Source: Oehlia diaphana | Lineage: Eukaryota; Glomeromycota; Glomeromycetes; Glomerales; Glomeraceae | Assembly (NCBI GenBank): GCA_003833135.1 | Contig: QZLH01000010.1 | Span: 48,007-112,006 of the forward strand | DNA length: 64,000 nt | Reading direction: 5' to 3' | Shown here: positions 22,048 through 34,970 of the stretch, piece after piece | How the letters are laid out: the number at the start of each line of letters is the position of its first letter | How positions within the stretch are numbered: position 1 is the stretch's first letter | Position numbers and translations under genes: made by a program | Notes under the pieces: model-generated | What the model saw: the letters and a program-made list of their open reading frames with translations, nothing else | Told to the model about the DNA's origin: nothing | The model's database searches: none

Positions 22048-25000
22048 ATGAAAGATGATACTAAAATGATACTATCTTTAATAGATAGGATAGGTTCAAA
22101 GTTACCATGTAAAAGTGGAAAAAAGCTAGATACTTTAGAAGCAGATGGCTTGATTCAACATATTGTAAATGCCATTGTTGATTTATCCCGATTTAAACTT
22201 GGCACAATTGCACATAATTTAACCAAACTTTTAGAAAGTATCTCAAAGGTAATATCATTTTAAATAAATAATTATTTTAAAGTTGGATCAATGTTTATTA
22301 ATTTTTTAAATGCTTTATAGCATACTCAAACATATGAAGATTTACCTTCAACCGATGTATTACAATCACAACTATTTATTTTAAAAATTCTATCAGCATG
22401 CATGACTCATCATTGGAAATTTCATCGAGGAACATCAATAGAATCACCATCTAAAGAAACTTCAACTGAAGAATCATTAAATACATCAAATACGTCAAGT
22501 CCGACAAGTCCATCAATCCCATTAAATACTACAAATACACCAAATATGTCAAGTCCATCAAATACATCTTTTAGATTACCAAGATCATGGGATGATCCAC
22601 CACCTTTAGATGATAATTTAGCAGTATTTATTCTAAAAGTTTTATCTCGATTTCTTTATCAAATGGCTTCTTTAGAAGATTATAACCCAAACGTTCATAA
22701 TGGACCAAGTGGAGGAAAAGAATCTCCTATTCATAATGTTCAAGCTGCTTGGTCACCTGCAACATATGAATTAGTTAGTGAAATATTTAAGAGTGCCGGG
22801 CGAGTGATATTTTATATCAGTGCCTCAAATTGGAATGTTGTTTTTGCAAGGATTAAAAATCGGATTGCATTCTTGTCTGCTATAAATGATGAATGGCCTG
22901 ATACATCTGAATTAAAGCTGCTCGAGTGTAGTGATTTAAATTCAAAAAGATTATCAATGGTATTGCAAGGTCAGAAACATTAATTTCTAATTTAGATTTA
23001 AAACCAAATATTCTCTATCTTAATATATAAATGTATTCTTTTGTTTTAGAACTTTGTAATTCTTTTATGAATTTAAAAAGATATACTCAAATATCAATGG
23101 CAATTGTACTTCGAAAAGCTATTTGGAATTGGATTGAAGTTTTTCCAGCAGAATTTGTTAAATTGTGTCAATCACAAAAAAGAATGGATGGTGGACCTGA
23201 ACTTCTTTTTGATATATGTAGTAATATTTCTCCCAAACATAAAAGTTTATTTTGGCCTTTGCAAACTATGTTGCTGATCCTGTGTCCTGATATGCTAATG
23301 AATGCCGTTACAACGGATAAAGCCTCAACTAAGTCAGCTCAACGAAAGGTAGATTTAAAAAGTTCGAATAATAATCAATAAATTTCAAATTTTTTATTTA
23401 CTAATTTCGTTTGATTAGATATTATTTTTTGACCATCTTAAAAAGTCTTTAAGGGGTAGAACTAATGCAGAAGTTGCTGCCGCATGTTATGTAGATATTT
23501 TTAAAGCTTCTACTTATGTAGCAAGAAACGAAAAATCTGCACTACGTCAAATAGTAACAGAAATGGAAAATGAGCTGAAGGTTGGTTTATTATTTTCATT
23601 TTTAACTAAAATTTATATTAACGTTTTAATCCATTTTTTATCATTTTATCATCAGGATAAGCTATTTGACCCAAACAAACCGTTCCCTAATGAACAAAAC
23701 ATTGATCAGAAGCTGATGACTGACTGTTTAACAGCTTTATTTAGAATAAATCCTGAAAACACTTTACGCACGTTAATTCCTATATGTGTACATGAAGATG
23801 CACCAAATTCTTTTAAGTTAGTCCTTGTCAAAAGTTGTTATTCTATTGCAGCAGAGGTAAAAAAAAGTTATGTTCATACATGCCTTAAAGTATCATCTTT
23901 TTTTTGGTTGTATAATTAATTTTTATTATTATTATTATTTTTAGGAACCACGACTCCCTTGGAGTCCTAAGATTAATACTATGTATCCCTATTTAGCAGC
24001 GCCGCTTCGCAAGTTATTTCAAGATCTCATTAATTCTCGTACCACACCTTTTGACATGAACAGGCACAATAGAAGAAATCATGATGAAAGAACAGAAATC
24101 ATTTTAAACATATTAAAATTGTATCGCACTGAGCCGTATCTTGCAATCGTTGTAAGTAAATTCTATTAATTATGATAATGATTTATTTTTTTTAATATAT
24201 ATATAAATAACATTGTTATTATATAATAGGAAAGAAACACGAATGAACAAATTGTCGACAATCAATCCATTATACTTGGAATTATGAAATGTTTGAATGA
24301 CAGTAGTTATATAATTAGGACTACTGCAGGTGATACTTTATTAGAGCTTCATAGCCCCAACCTTATAGAATCTTGGGGTACTGGAGAAAACAAAATGCAA
24401 CATTTTTGGTATATAAGGTAGTGGTATACTTTAAATAATATGATCTTTAAATAAATTTCATTTGACATTGTTTCTATTTATTATTTAAAGTTCACAAATA
24501 ACTTGTACTGTCGCGAAACAAATTTTGGAAATGAAAGATAAAGATGAATTAATTAAATATATGTTGGATCTTTTGTTCCAACTTTTACTCCGACGTAACG
24601 ATTTTCTTAGGGCTAGAACAAACAAGGTAACACAAGAAATGTGTGATTTTATTTTTATTGCTATAAATATTTTTTTATATAATATTAATCATGTTGACAT
24701 TTAGGACAAACCAATTACCCCCACAAATATTCCAGATCGGCTAAGTTCAAATGTAGCACTTGAGATCGCTTTATTGGTCTCTTTGTGTTCTTCAGATATA
24801 GAAATATGTTCTATTGCAATCAATTGTTTTGATCAGTTATGTGAAGAAGCACGAATAACAGCTGAAAATTTTACAATCGATGTGGATGCACCTCAAGAAT
24901 TGCCATTGCCTTCTCAAATGACGATTGTTGAAAATTGGAATGTTTATATAGAATTGTCAAATTCACCGTATATAGTTCCTGGTCGAATGGCACAGCAAAG

Positions 25001-28000
25001 ACGTATTCGTAAATTATTACGTCTAATGACTCGACCTACACCTGGTAATATTGGTGCATGGGAAGAGGCATGGGATAGGTGGAAGAAACTCACAGATATA
25101 ATTGCAAAACAGTCTGATGAACCAACTCCAATAATTCCAGTAACTACCAAAAAAGTTGTTGGTTTTTTGGCACCAGTTAAAGCACAACCTGTTGTAGTTC
25201 CTGACATCAATGAATCACAAACTATAGAATGGCATAATTATACAGGTTTTCTTGCAGCTTTGGGCGGTTGTTGTGGTCATGAAAGATTAAATCCAAGTAA
25301 CGGACGAGGTTTAGATATTACTCAGAGAAGAGTTTCTATTTCTTCGGGTTCTGATTATATAATAAAGATCGAAAAATTTGTTCAAGAAATGGTTAGTTTA
25401 TTGATCAGTGATACGATTTTTGTTCGAGAAAGTGTGAAAGAAGCCCTCGGTAATGAATTAAGTCCAAGATTATATGTTGTTCTTTTCCGTCATTTGGAAT
25501 CGATAGTTTCTCGATTTGAAAAAGGTGGAGAAGCTAGTCCTCAGGAAAAGTTCACTCTCTTTGTCGAACAAACAATTTCAGTATTAAAATTAATATTGGA
25601 ACGTATCTATGATATGTCCGACAATTTATACAGCTGTGATATTGGTGGTCTAGTTCTTTCATTTGCCCGTTATCTAAATAAGTTAGGTACAAGTAATACT
25701 TCTCTTCGTATAAAAAAGAAAATGTGTCAACTTGCAGAACTTTTAATGGTAAAAAAAGAATACGTTAACCTACGTCAAGAAATTAAGCTACGTAATCATT
25801 TATTAGAGATTATTATGGAATGGACTTCGGATTTTTCTAAGTCCGACAATTCAAGTGTAGAAAATCATTCAGTTTCTAACAAGAGTGAACGGTTACATAG
25901 AGAATTGGATCAAGCATGTTTAAAAACTATAGTAGCGCTTTTACAATTATTACCGTTACAACCTTCCGAAATTCCACCCGATTCTGACTTGAGTCAGATT
26001 AAATGCAAAATGTTTTACAAGTATTTTTCATTTTTTATCAAATTATTGAACAGATGTAGAATTCTAGAGGTTTGTACTATTTTAGATGTCATACTTGTAT
26101 AAATTCTATTTTCCCAATTTTTTAATTTTATTATTTATTGAAAGGCAATTGATAGTGGAACACATTCTGCCAAAAACAATCAAGATTTACAAATGCTGTT
26201 ATCAAAGGTACTTATTTAATATTCCGTTATTTCGAACATTAACTCAATACTGAATTTATCCCTAAAATTTTCATTTATCATGAATGCAGTCCAAGGAATA
26301 CGTCAAGGATCTTGGGCCTTTAAAAGATTATACCATTTTAGCCTTGAGTAATCTTTTAAGTGCTAATGTAGAATCTGGCCTTAGATTCTCACTATCCATG
26401 GGATACCATGAAGATTCAAAAACCAGAACCGCGTTTATGCAAGTTCTTACTAATATCCTCAATCAAGGAGCTGAATTTGAAGGATTAGATGAGAATGCTA
26501 TGAAAGAAAGATATAATAGACTAGTTGAGGTTGTTACGAATTCAGACTTTGATATTGCACTATCTCTTTGCGAAGTTTCTACCGAACAAGATGAATTATC
26601 CAAAGTTTTGGTAGCGGTGTTTGACTCGCAAAATAAATTATTGGATTTCTTAAAAGCTATACTTGTCAATGAAGTAAATAGAACAGGCAAGGAAACATGA
26701 ATTTGAAATGCGTTATTTTATTATTCTTTTAAGTAATAATTATTTTAAACTTTTTTTAATATAGATTATGAAGCAGATCTGTTCAGAAAGACTAGCATAA
26801 CAACAAGATTGTTGGGAGCTTTTGCTAAAGCTCATGGAACGGAATATCTACGTGAAACGCTTCAACCAATTTTAAACGACTTGATTGAAAAACCATCAGA
26901 TTACAGTTGCGAACTTGATAAAGATAGAATGCTTCCAAATGAAGATTTAGAAGAAAATTTGAAGAATCTCAAGGAGCTTGCAAAAGCTTTTATTAATGCA
27001 ATATGTAATTCTAAGGATAAGATTCCTAGGTATTTGCAAATATATTATCGTTATTGTTAATCGCTCTCCTTTCCTAGTAAACAAAATTTAAATTATTTAA
27101 TCAAAAAAATGTATATTTTAGGTCTTTCAGATACGTCTGTCACTATATTGCAAAAGCTGTTGCAGAAAAATTTCCGGAATCAACATATATAATGGTCGGT
27201 TCCTTTATATTTCTAAGATTCTTTAACCCGGCTTTAGTTGCCCCTGATAGTGAAAATCTTTGCAAACCAATCGAAAATCCAAGATTCCGAAGAGCTCTTT
27301 TATTTGTCACTAAAGTTGTTCAAAACCTTGCGAACGATGTAATATTTGGAGGTAAAGAACCACACATAATGAATATGAATTCTTTTTTAAAAGAACATAT
27401 TCATCAAATGAAAGCTTTTTTAGAAGAAATATCGGTATGTTGATTGTTTTTATCGATTTTGAATGAAATTAAAATATTGATGATTTTCTTACACTTCAAT
27501 GTAAAATTCATAGCGATTACCATATTCGACACCGACAACTGAATTAAAAACTACGGAGTTTACACCACGCAGACTAGATGAAAATCATAAGAAGGTGTTA
27601 CATAAACATTTATATAATAATCAAGAAAAGATGGCGCGAGAAATTTCAGCCCGTAGAGTTAAATATAGTCTCTCTGGAATTTCAATGGACTCTGAACAAG
27701 CTCAAGTTAATAAAATGTCTTGGGAAAGACTTGCAACCTTACTAGCTCAACTAGGTCCACCAGCTGAACAATCAAAGAAAGAGATCATTCATGTTCACAC
27801 GCAGAGTTATGACACAGCCAATCATTATTTTCTAGATTTTATGAAAAGGAACAAAGATCGTAATTTGGATTCATTGAAAAAGAATATATTTTATGAAAGT
27901 GGTGTTTCAAAGGTAAATTTATTATTAATATAGTAATTAATTGATTTTTTTATATAAGGAAAATAAATTTGGTTTTAAATTATTTTAGGAGAGACGCCCT

Positions 28001-31000
28001 GTATTTTATTATATAGCACGAGAACTTGAAGCTGAGTCGACAGACATTGAACTTTTGATGTATCATATCCTCAATGTAACTTAACAATTCAAAATTACTA
28101 TATTTATTTATTTATATTCCCAAATTGAATGATTTTAATAATTTTACAAAAAAATTTTTTTCTTAATAGACAATTGAGAGGAGAATGGGAAACCCATTTG
28201 AAGTAGTCGTTGATTTAACTCGATTCAGTTCTGACAATGAGATTCAATCTCAATGGGTTCAACACTTTATTCAGATCCTTCCCTTCGATATCCAAGAGAA
28301 TCTTGCAAGATTATATTTTTATAATACCAATACAGCTTTTAGGAAATTTGCGAAAAAATTATCTCGTCCTTTACCTAATAAAATATTGAGGAAGGCGGTG
28401 TTTTGCTGTAGCTTAGCCGAAATTAATGATCATATTGCTCCAGGGGAGGTTGGTTTACCCAGGTCTACAAGTAAGTCTTCATAAACAAGACAAGATCGAT
28501 TTATAAATTTTTATTTACACTTAATTTTATCTGTAGCAATATTGGACACTGACCCTATTACTAGCTACACAAATGTAACTAGAATCTCACACTATAGAAT
28601 GCATATTCCAGTATTAATAAAATTAAGTAACGAATATATTCAAATATTAACAGTAAGTTTAAATTAATTATCTTTTTTTTTTAAAAAAAAGTTTTTTTGT
28701 AACAAATTACAAATTGGATTTAATTTTAAATATAGCATAAAAAGCAAGATTTATTCTACGGATTGAGTTGTCAACTCAATGATGTATATCATATATCGGA
28801 AATCGAGGATATAACCAAATCAACTCATAGAAATGATGATCAAGAATTTATCATTAAACAAGATCGTGGTAGACCTGTATATGCATTATCGAGTCAAAAA
28901 CGAGAAGTTATTATACAGGAAATAAAATCATCTAAGGTAATTTTAGAAAATTGTGATAATCAATGTTGTATATATTTAATCGGCAATTTTACTTTATAAT
29001 TTATTGTAGGCTCGATATCAAATAGAAAAACCATCTACTACTATACTAGAAAGAACATCTTTAAGCCCAAGTAGTGTACCCGGTACTCTGCTAAATATGT
29101 CACTTCTTAATATCGGATCTGACGACCCAAATTTGAGACTAGCATCTTATGATTTATTAGTAGCTTTAAGTCTGAACTTTAATTTTGATGTTGGAAAACA
29201 GCTTCTCAGCGCCAAGGGTAATTTTACGAATTATATAAACTGTTTTTTTAATATCAACATACTAAAATTAGTATTTATTATAGGTTTATGTATACCTGCT
29301 AATAATAGCACGTTTATTGTGCAATTAAGTGAAAGACTGGCCGTTTCAGAAACCGGGTTAACATTAGAATTTCTATCAGAGTTCTTTGTTGGATTTTATA
29401 AATCCAGCACACCACAAAAGCACTTGTGCCTTCAATACATGGCACCATGGCTTCCAAATTTAGCACTTTATTATAGAAGCGGTGCCGAACATATTATTAG
29501 AACAAAAGATATCATTAGAAATTTGATCGACATGACAACTAAGGAGCCAGAGGTAATATAGCTTAAATACGGCGAATAAGTTAAAAAATATTTATTAATG
29601 AAATTTTTTTTCTTTTGTATTTCAGTTGTATACTGCCATACAATCAAATGTATGGAACATACTTAAAGGAGTCGACGAAATAACTAATTTAATAATTGAT
29701 GAATTTGTTGAATATTCTGTGAAGCATGGAATAAGTTCGGCATCGGCTGAAATTGTCGCGAATACGATCGTCACCCTTTCATCCGTAAATGTTCGTGGTA
29801 AAATTATTGCAAGGCTTCGTAGGGTAATTTTTATCTGTAACTAAATACTTTTTTTTGCAACTTTTGCTTTCGTTTACTTATTTTATTTTTGGTTAATTTA
29901 GGTTATTACACGTACTTCATTGAATCCAACAAGAACTCTTACAGAAAATCCAGCATGGCCTGAAATTGCAGTTTTGATTCGTTTTAATCTTATGCTGTCG
30001 TTTAATAATCGACAGCATGTTCAGCTATATCTTCCTGAATTATTCTATATAATAACAATGCTTATTGCAACTGGAGCTCCATTCATTAGAGCTTCAATTC
30101 ATGGATTGATAGTGAATTTAGTTCAAAGCCTTTGTACTGTTCAAACTCTTGATCCATCAAATTTGAATCGATTAAATATATTGTTAACAGAATTGTCAGA
30201 ACCAAACTTTAAATTATTTTTTGGGTTATCTAATGTGTCGGGAAACGCTTTTTCAATGACAGGTGAGTCTGTTGTTGATTTACCAAACAACATGCCACTT
30301 AATTCCCTGGAAACTGTTGTTCAGGCCCTCCTGGAAGTTATGATTTATGGTGCTCCTTCCGTTGGTTTGTACATTTTATACATTTTATTTTTTTTTTCTA
30401 TAAAAAAAAAAACAAAAAATCTAACTATCTTTTTTTTTTCTTTTTAGATGTGTCAAATACCTGGAGAGCACGCTGGATGAGTTTGGTCGCGAGTTCATCT
30501 TTTCAACCTAATCCTGCAATACAGCCAAGAGCCATTGTTGCTCTAGGTTGTTTAGCACGTGTAGAAGTTGATGATGATCTTCTATATCAAATATTAGTAG
30601 CGTTAGAAGGAGCATTGAAAAATTTTTCGGAGAGTGATTGTTCTTTGATTCAAAGTATAATAATGTGTTTAACGAATATAGTTGAAAATTTATCAAAAGA
30701 ATCACGATATCTTCAACGTATGTTTTGGTTGTCAATGGCACTTATTCAAATTGGACATATACCAATATTTCAAAGTGCTGTTAATTTACTTCAAGTAACA
30801 TTAAGAGCTTTGGAGTCGCATAATTTCTTTGAAAATCAAGATCTTGCATCATTTTTATTGAATTCAAGATTGGACGTAATGAGAGAAATGGATAAAGAAG
30901 CGGGAATTAATTATAAACATTTTTCATTTGCAGTAGCTGCAGCATTATTAAAAGGATTAAAAAATCCAACAACAAAAACTTCGACTCAATCAGCTTTAAT

Positions 31001-31726
31001 TGTATTTTTGGATATAGCGGCAAAAGGGGTTAATGAAATTAACCCTGGGAACAATGTAATTGAGTCAAGTATGTTAGGATATTTAGCGGCTTTATTACCA
31101 ATGTCGGCAAATGATGCTGATATGAAAGGATTACTTGGATTAAGTGGAATATCAGATATTTATGTTGATGACACGGAGCTTCAAACAACATATTATAAAA
31201 TATTTAACAGACTCGATATACCAGATAACCAAACAGCTTTACTTTTAATTTCTTTAATGGTTACAGTGTTACAACATGCCGAAAGTGAAGCTGAAAGATT
31301 ATTTCTTTACGGATTTTTAGCTGAAGCAGCAAATGCTGTTCCAGAAGTATTTGCTTTAGTGTACGTTGTTATAATTTGTTCATTTTGTTTTTATTTAATC
31401 TTGACAAATTTATTAATTAATTCTCCATTATTAATAACAGTTATGATACCCTTTTACCCAAAATGATTCAAATTGTATCAACCAATGATACAATACCAAT
31501 ATTGGATGCAATACATTCAATACATTATACAGTCGGGTGTGAACCACTTAATTACGAACAACAATCTTACACAAGAACCAATGGTAATCATTTATCTTAT
31601 TTATCCGAGATCGGATTTAATAATTTAATGGATTGCGGTTCATTTCAGACTGTGACAAGAGAAAAAATGAAAATTAATGCTAAGTTAACCAGTAAATTAA
31701 TCAATTGCATGATTAACTGTGAATAG
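22048..31726 (+). CDS. Neurofibromin/Ira-type Ras GTPase-activating protein
   Basis: Twenty-four exons join in frame to 2628 aa: 22048-22248, 22321-22969, 23050-23348, 23419-23580, 23656-23856, 23945-24151, 24230-24417, 24491-24626, 24705-26069, 26145-26207, 26290-26686, 26765-27029, 27122-27434, 27514-27912, 27989-28075, 28170-28470, 28537-28652, 28736-28936, 29010-29217, 29284-29552, 29626-29823, 29902-30364, 30448-31360, 31441-31726. The RasGAP domain lies at about 1290-1490: finger-loop motif ADLFRKTSITT with candidate arginine finger Arg1297, and the FLRFFNPA signature near 1408-1415. A Sec14/CRAL-TRIO-like module follows (RRPVFYYIAREL, FEVVVDLTRF) at about 1615-1780, as in NF1. Long helical-repeat flanks and total length also fit NF1/Ira. 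It switches off Ras by stimulating GTP hydrolysis. Intron 11 uses a GC donor. The N-terminal exons are duplicated upstream. Confidence 0.96.
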
Positions 31727-33181
31727 AATAATGAAAATTTTAAATTTTACATATTTTATTGTACTTTAAAAATTGTATTTATATTCAGAAATACTAGTAG
31801 TTTTATTATAATTTTGTATTTTATTTATTTGTTTATTTGTTTAATAAAAAAAAAAATGCTAATTATAAAAATTTACACTGATGATTTATTTAACACCCAA
31901 TCTATCTCGCTTGATATCATTAGAAATACACTAACCCTGTTCAATTGCATTTTTCGGTCATATGCACCAAAGATTTTATAGGTTTTCATATATTACACAA
32001 AAAATCAGACAAATCAAACCCAACCGAAAAATAGGGCTATTGAATATTAAATATTAATACGATTTATTACCGCAATACGTGATTTTGTTGTCACATCCAT
32101 AGGGTTTATATTTTAGATATTTGTTAGTAAAGTCTTTATTTACTAACATTGCCACAGCTATATGAACTTATTCAACACTAATAAGTCCTAATACATAATA
32201 TTTATCCCAAAATTTCAAATAGTTTATGATGCTACGCCAGATTTCCATTTCTGCAGTGGACTCGTGGACCACGAATTAAGTTATAGATTAATTTCTTGTC
32301 ATAACCAATACCGGAAATCATTTTGTCAACATCGATCAAAAACGTGAAACCGGTTAAAGATCGGTTAAAATGATTAACCTCGGCCAAATATTTAATGCCG
32401 GCCCGCATTACTTATTAATCAGTTATTACAGTTAAGCCTGTTTCTTTCAGGCAGCGAGGAGAACATCCTAACAATAAAATAATATACTGATTTTACCGAA
32501 TAATGCAAAAAATCAAGAAAGTCCAAAAGAAATGTGTTTTGCGCTACAATATCTTATTTCTAAACCCGGATGTAAATTTCCAAAAATTAATACTGGTTTA
32601 TACCTGCGTCTATCAGAAATCGCCATTATACAATTTATGAGAGATCTCAGTAAGATGATGCCAGTGTCTTGGCAATAACTTAAACTACAATCGCTGAAAG
32701 TCACACACAAAACAAAATTTCAACTTAAAAGTCTTGTAATGATCTCATCATATAATTGAGATATTTTTTGTGGTAATAATATATGCCCGATAAATTTTTC
32801 GCTTCAACAAAGTTTTTTTTAATTTATTTTAAAATGTCCTTTATACTTAAAGGTCCAGTTAACAACACAAAATGTAATTGTAACAGATAATCAATATGTG
32901 AAACAAATACTTGTGCATATTTCTTTGTGATAAAATATCGTTCTTGATACATTGAATCTATTTGTCACACCAATGCATGATATACATAATTATTAAATAG
33001 TACCTATCGTGATGATTAATGCGGTCATATAGATGATATGATACTATATATATAAATGTTCTATACTTTTGATCACTTTTTTCTCTCAAATCCTTTCATA
33101 GTTTTTCGTTTACATTATCCTGAGTGTTCTAGATTATTACTATTTTTGATTTGAAAATTTGAGAATTTTTTCTTTGATAAT
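31727..33181. other. Intergenic, no gene seen
   Basis: AT-rich spacer downstream of the RasGAP gene and upstream of an F-box gene. A TATATATAAA stretch near 33047 could be the TATA region of the F-box gene starting at 33182. Short frames on either strand are not convincing. Confidence 0.6.
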
Positions 33182-34800
33182 ATGGCCGAAAAAGGAATGA
33201 TACCAGAAATTTACTCGTATTGCGATTTTGAATTAATAACAAAAAAAAATCAAATATATCATTTCAAAGAAATAATCAATAAAAAAAAAATTCCTTGGTC
33301 AAATCCTAAACTAAATTTATGTTCATTACCTACAGAAATTCTTTTAAAAATTTTATATGAATTAATTTTGTTAGAAAAATCAAACCCTCCGAAAACCGCA
33401 GTGATTTTTTTACCTTTAGTATGTAAATTATTTTATAAGTTATCACATGATACAGTTATATGGGAACAGGTTTTTATAAATGATTACGATGTCGACGCAA
33501 GAAAAAGAAGATTTTATTTTTGTAATTTCAGAAAAATTTTTTATCGTAGATCAAACTTAAATTTTGAAAAAATGTATTCTAGTGTACATACGTTGGAAAA
33601 TTTTTATCTTGATGATTTATCTCCAAGTGAGTCAGTTTTAGACAATATATTAGATGAGTTAACGTGCTTGTGGGTTCTTGTATCAGAGAATGGTGAGAAA
33701 TGTTTATTTAATTTATTCATATCATGTAATGTTTAGTAATTTTTTTTTTAATCCGATTCTAATTTTAGATGGAAAGAATTTAAAAAAGCTTACCGAATTG
33801 GAAGCACCAGAATTCTGTTGTAGGGTTTTCAATTCATTATTTGCAGACATGGATTCTTCTTTGAAACATTTGGCTTGTGTATTTATTTCTTTAAAGATTA
33901 TTTCTATGATGTTGGCTTATGGTGGGTTAAGATACTTATAATTGTTTCTTAGAAATCTTTGTAAGAGGATCTATTCACTAAAAATATTTTTTCTTCTTAT
34001 TTTTTTTCATTAAAGGTGTAAAGTCATATTCATCCATCGTTAAAACTATGGTGGACAAATTACATGAGCGAATATTAAATTGGGATCCTACAAAAGATGC
34101 AGTATTTCCTATGTTAGATTGTCATGCCCTCCATATCTATTTAGCTTGTGGAGCTCGTGATGATTATAAAATTCTTCCAGAATCTTTAATTTTTGATGCA
34201 AGAAAATCGGATAAATGGTTACAATGGACGGATATGGTTGATGTACGTATTAATAATATTTGTAATTTTATGTAAATTTTTTAAAAGCCTTATTTATTTA
34301 TTTATTTACTTTCCTTCATTTAGGTATATTCATCGAATAAGATATTATGGTGCCTTATAAATGATGGATATGATTGGCCTTTTAGTCCTCCTAACCGATG
34401 GAAAGGATTATGCATAGATCCTACACTTACAGTAGTTGAAAAAATATTAAAAATGGATTTAACGTTCACTGAAGTTGAAATTGATAAAGGAGACGGTGAT
34501 GCTTACAGTGATTATTTAGATGATGATGAAGGGACTTATCAGGATAATTCCGATAATTCCTTACATTACAATTTGGAAGGCGTATTGACTGATGATACGG
34601 GTACGAGTTATTATACGGAAGGTGAGTCATTTCCAGTAGATAAAGGTCGTAGGGTGAATTTCGTATATAAAGATAATAAAGATGATAGTGTTTTGGTGAA
34701 ATTTTGTGGATTTATGACTGCATATGGGATTATTGGAAGATATTGGAAGTCTGGAGAAACTGGTAAAAATGCTGGATTCTTTTGGATTTGGTCATATTAA
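33182..34800 (+). CDS. F-box protein with unassigned C-terminal region
   Basis: Four exons (33182-33692, 33769-33921, 34016-34242, 34324-34800) join in frame to 455 aa. Residues about 45-110 look like an F-box: LNLCSLPTEILLKILYELI, then LPLVCKLFYKLSHDTVIWEQVF, i.e. the L-P-x-E-I-L start and the W-near-end pattern. F-box proteins usually bring substrates to SCF ubiquitin ligases via Skp1. The rest (about 170-455) has an Asp-rich, acidic loop (SDYLDDDEGTYQDNSDNS) and a final aromatic segment ending FFWIWSY; I do not recognise a named domain. It sits just before a kinase gene on the same strand, with about 170 bases between coding regions. Confidence 0.8.
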
Positions 34801-34970
34801 TTTATTCCTGAAATTATATAAATTTTTAGATATAAATGATAGAATACATTGTACAATCTATTTAAATTTAAATAAACGAATATAAAATAAATTTGTGACG
34901 TCAAAATTCACGTGGTGACATTGTTACGTACTTCGATCGACGCGGAAAAGAAAAAATTTATCTTTTGAAA

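Larger units (their letters stand above)
17302..22817 (+). repeat. Tandem triplication of the RasGAP gene 5' end
   Basis: The same segment (upstream DNA, promoter, exon 1, intron 1, 5' half of exon 2) occurs three times: unit A 17302-18447, unit B 18448-21056, unit C 21057-22817 leading into the intact gene. Units A and B both stop at the same point inside exon 2 (after the codons for a GRVIFYI-like stretch) and jump back to the same upstream sequence, starting with TGAACG. The upstream part of each unit shares TCATGTGAC(C/T)TG(C/A)CAAC and the block ACCAATTAAAGAGATTTTTC. Unit A is about 1.15 kb; unit B is the same size once its inserts are removed. Confidence 0.9.

Noticed and set aside
24944..25210. 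Minus-strand frame
   Set aside because: Antisense to a large RasGAP exon.
32513..32710. Minus-strand frame with several Cys
   Set aside because: Isolated, no splice partners, no known motif.
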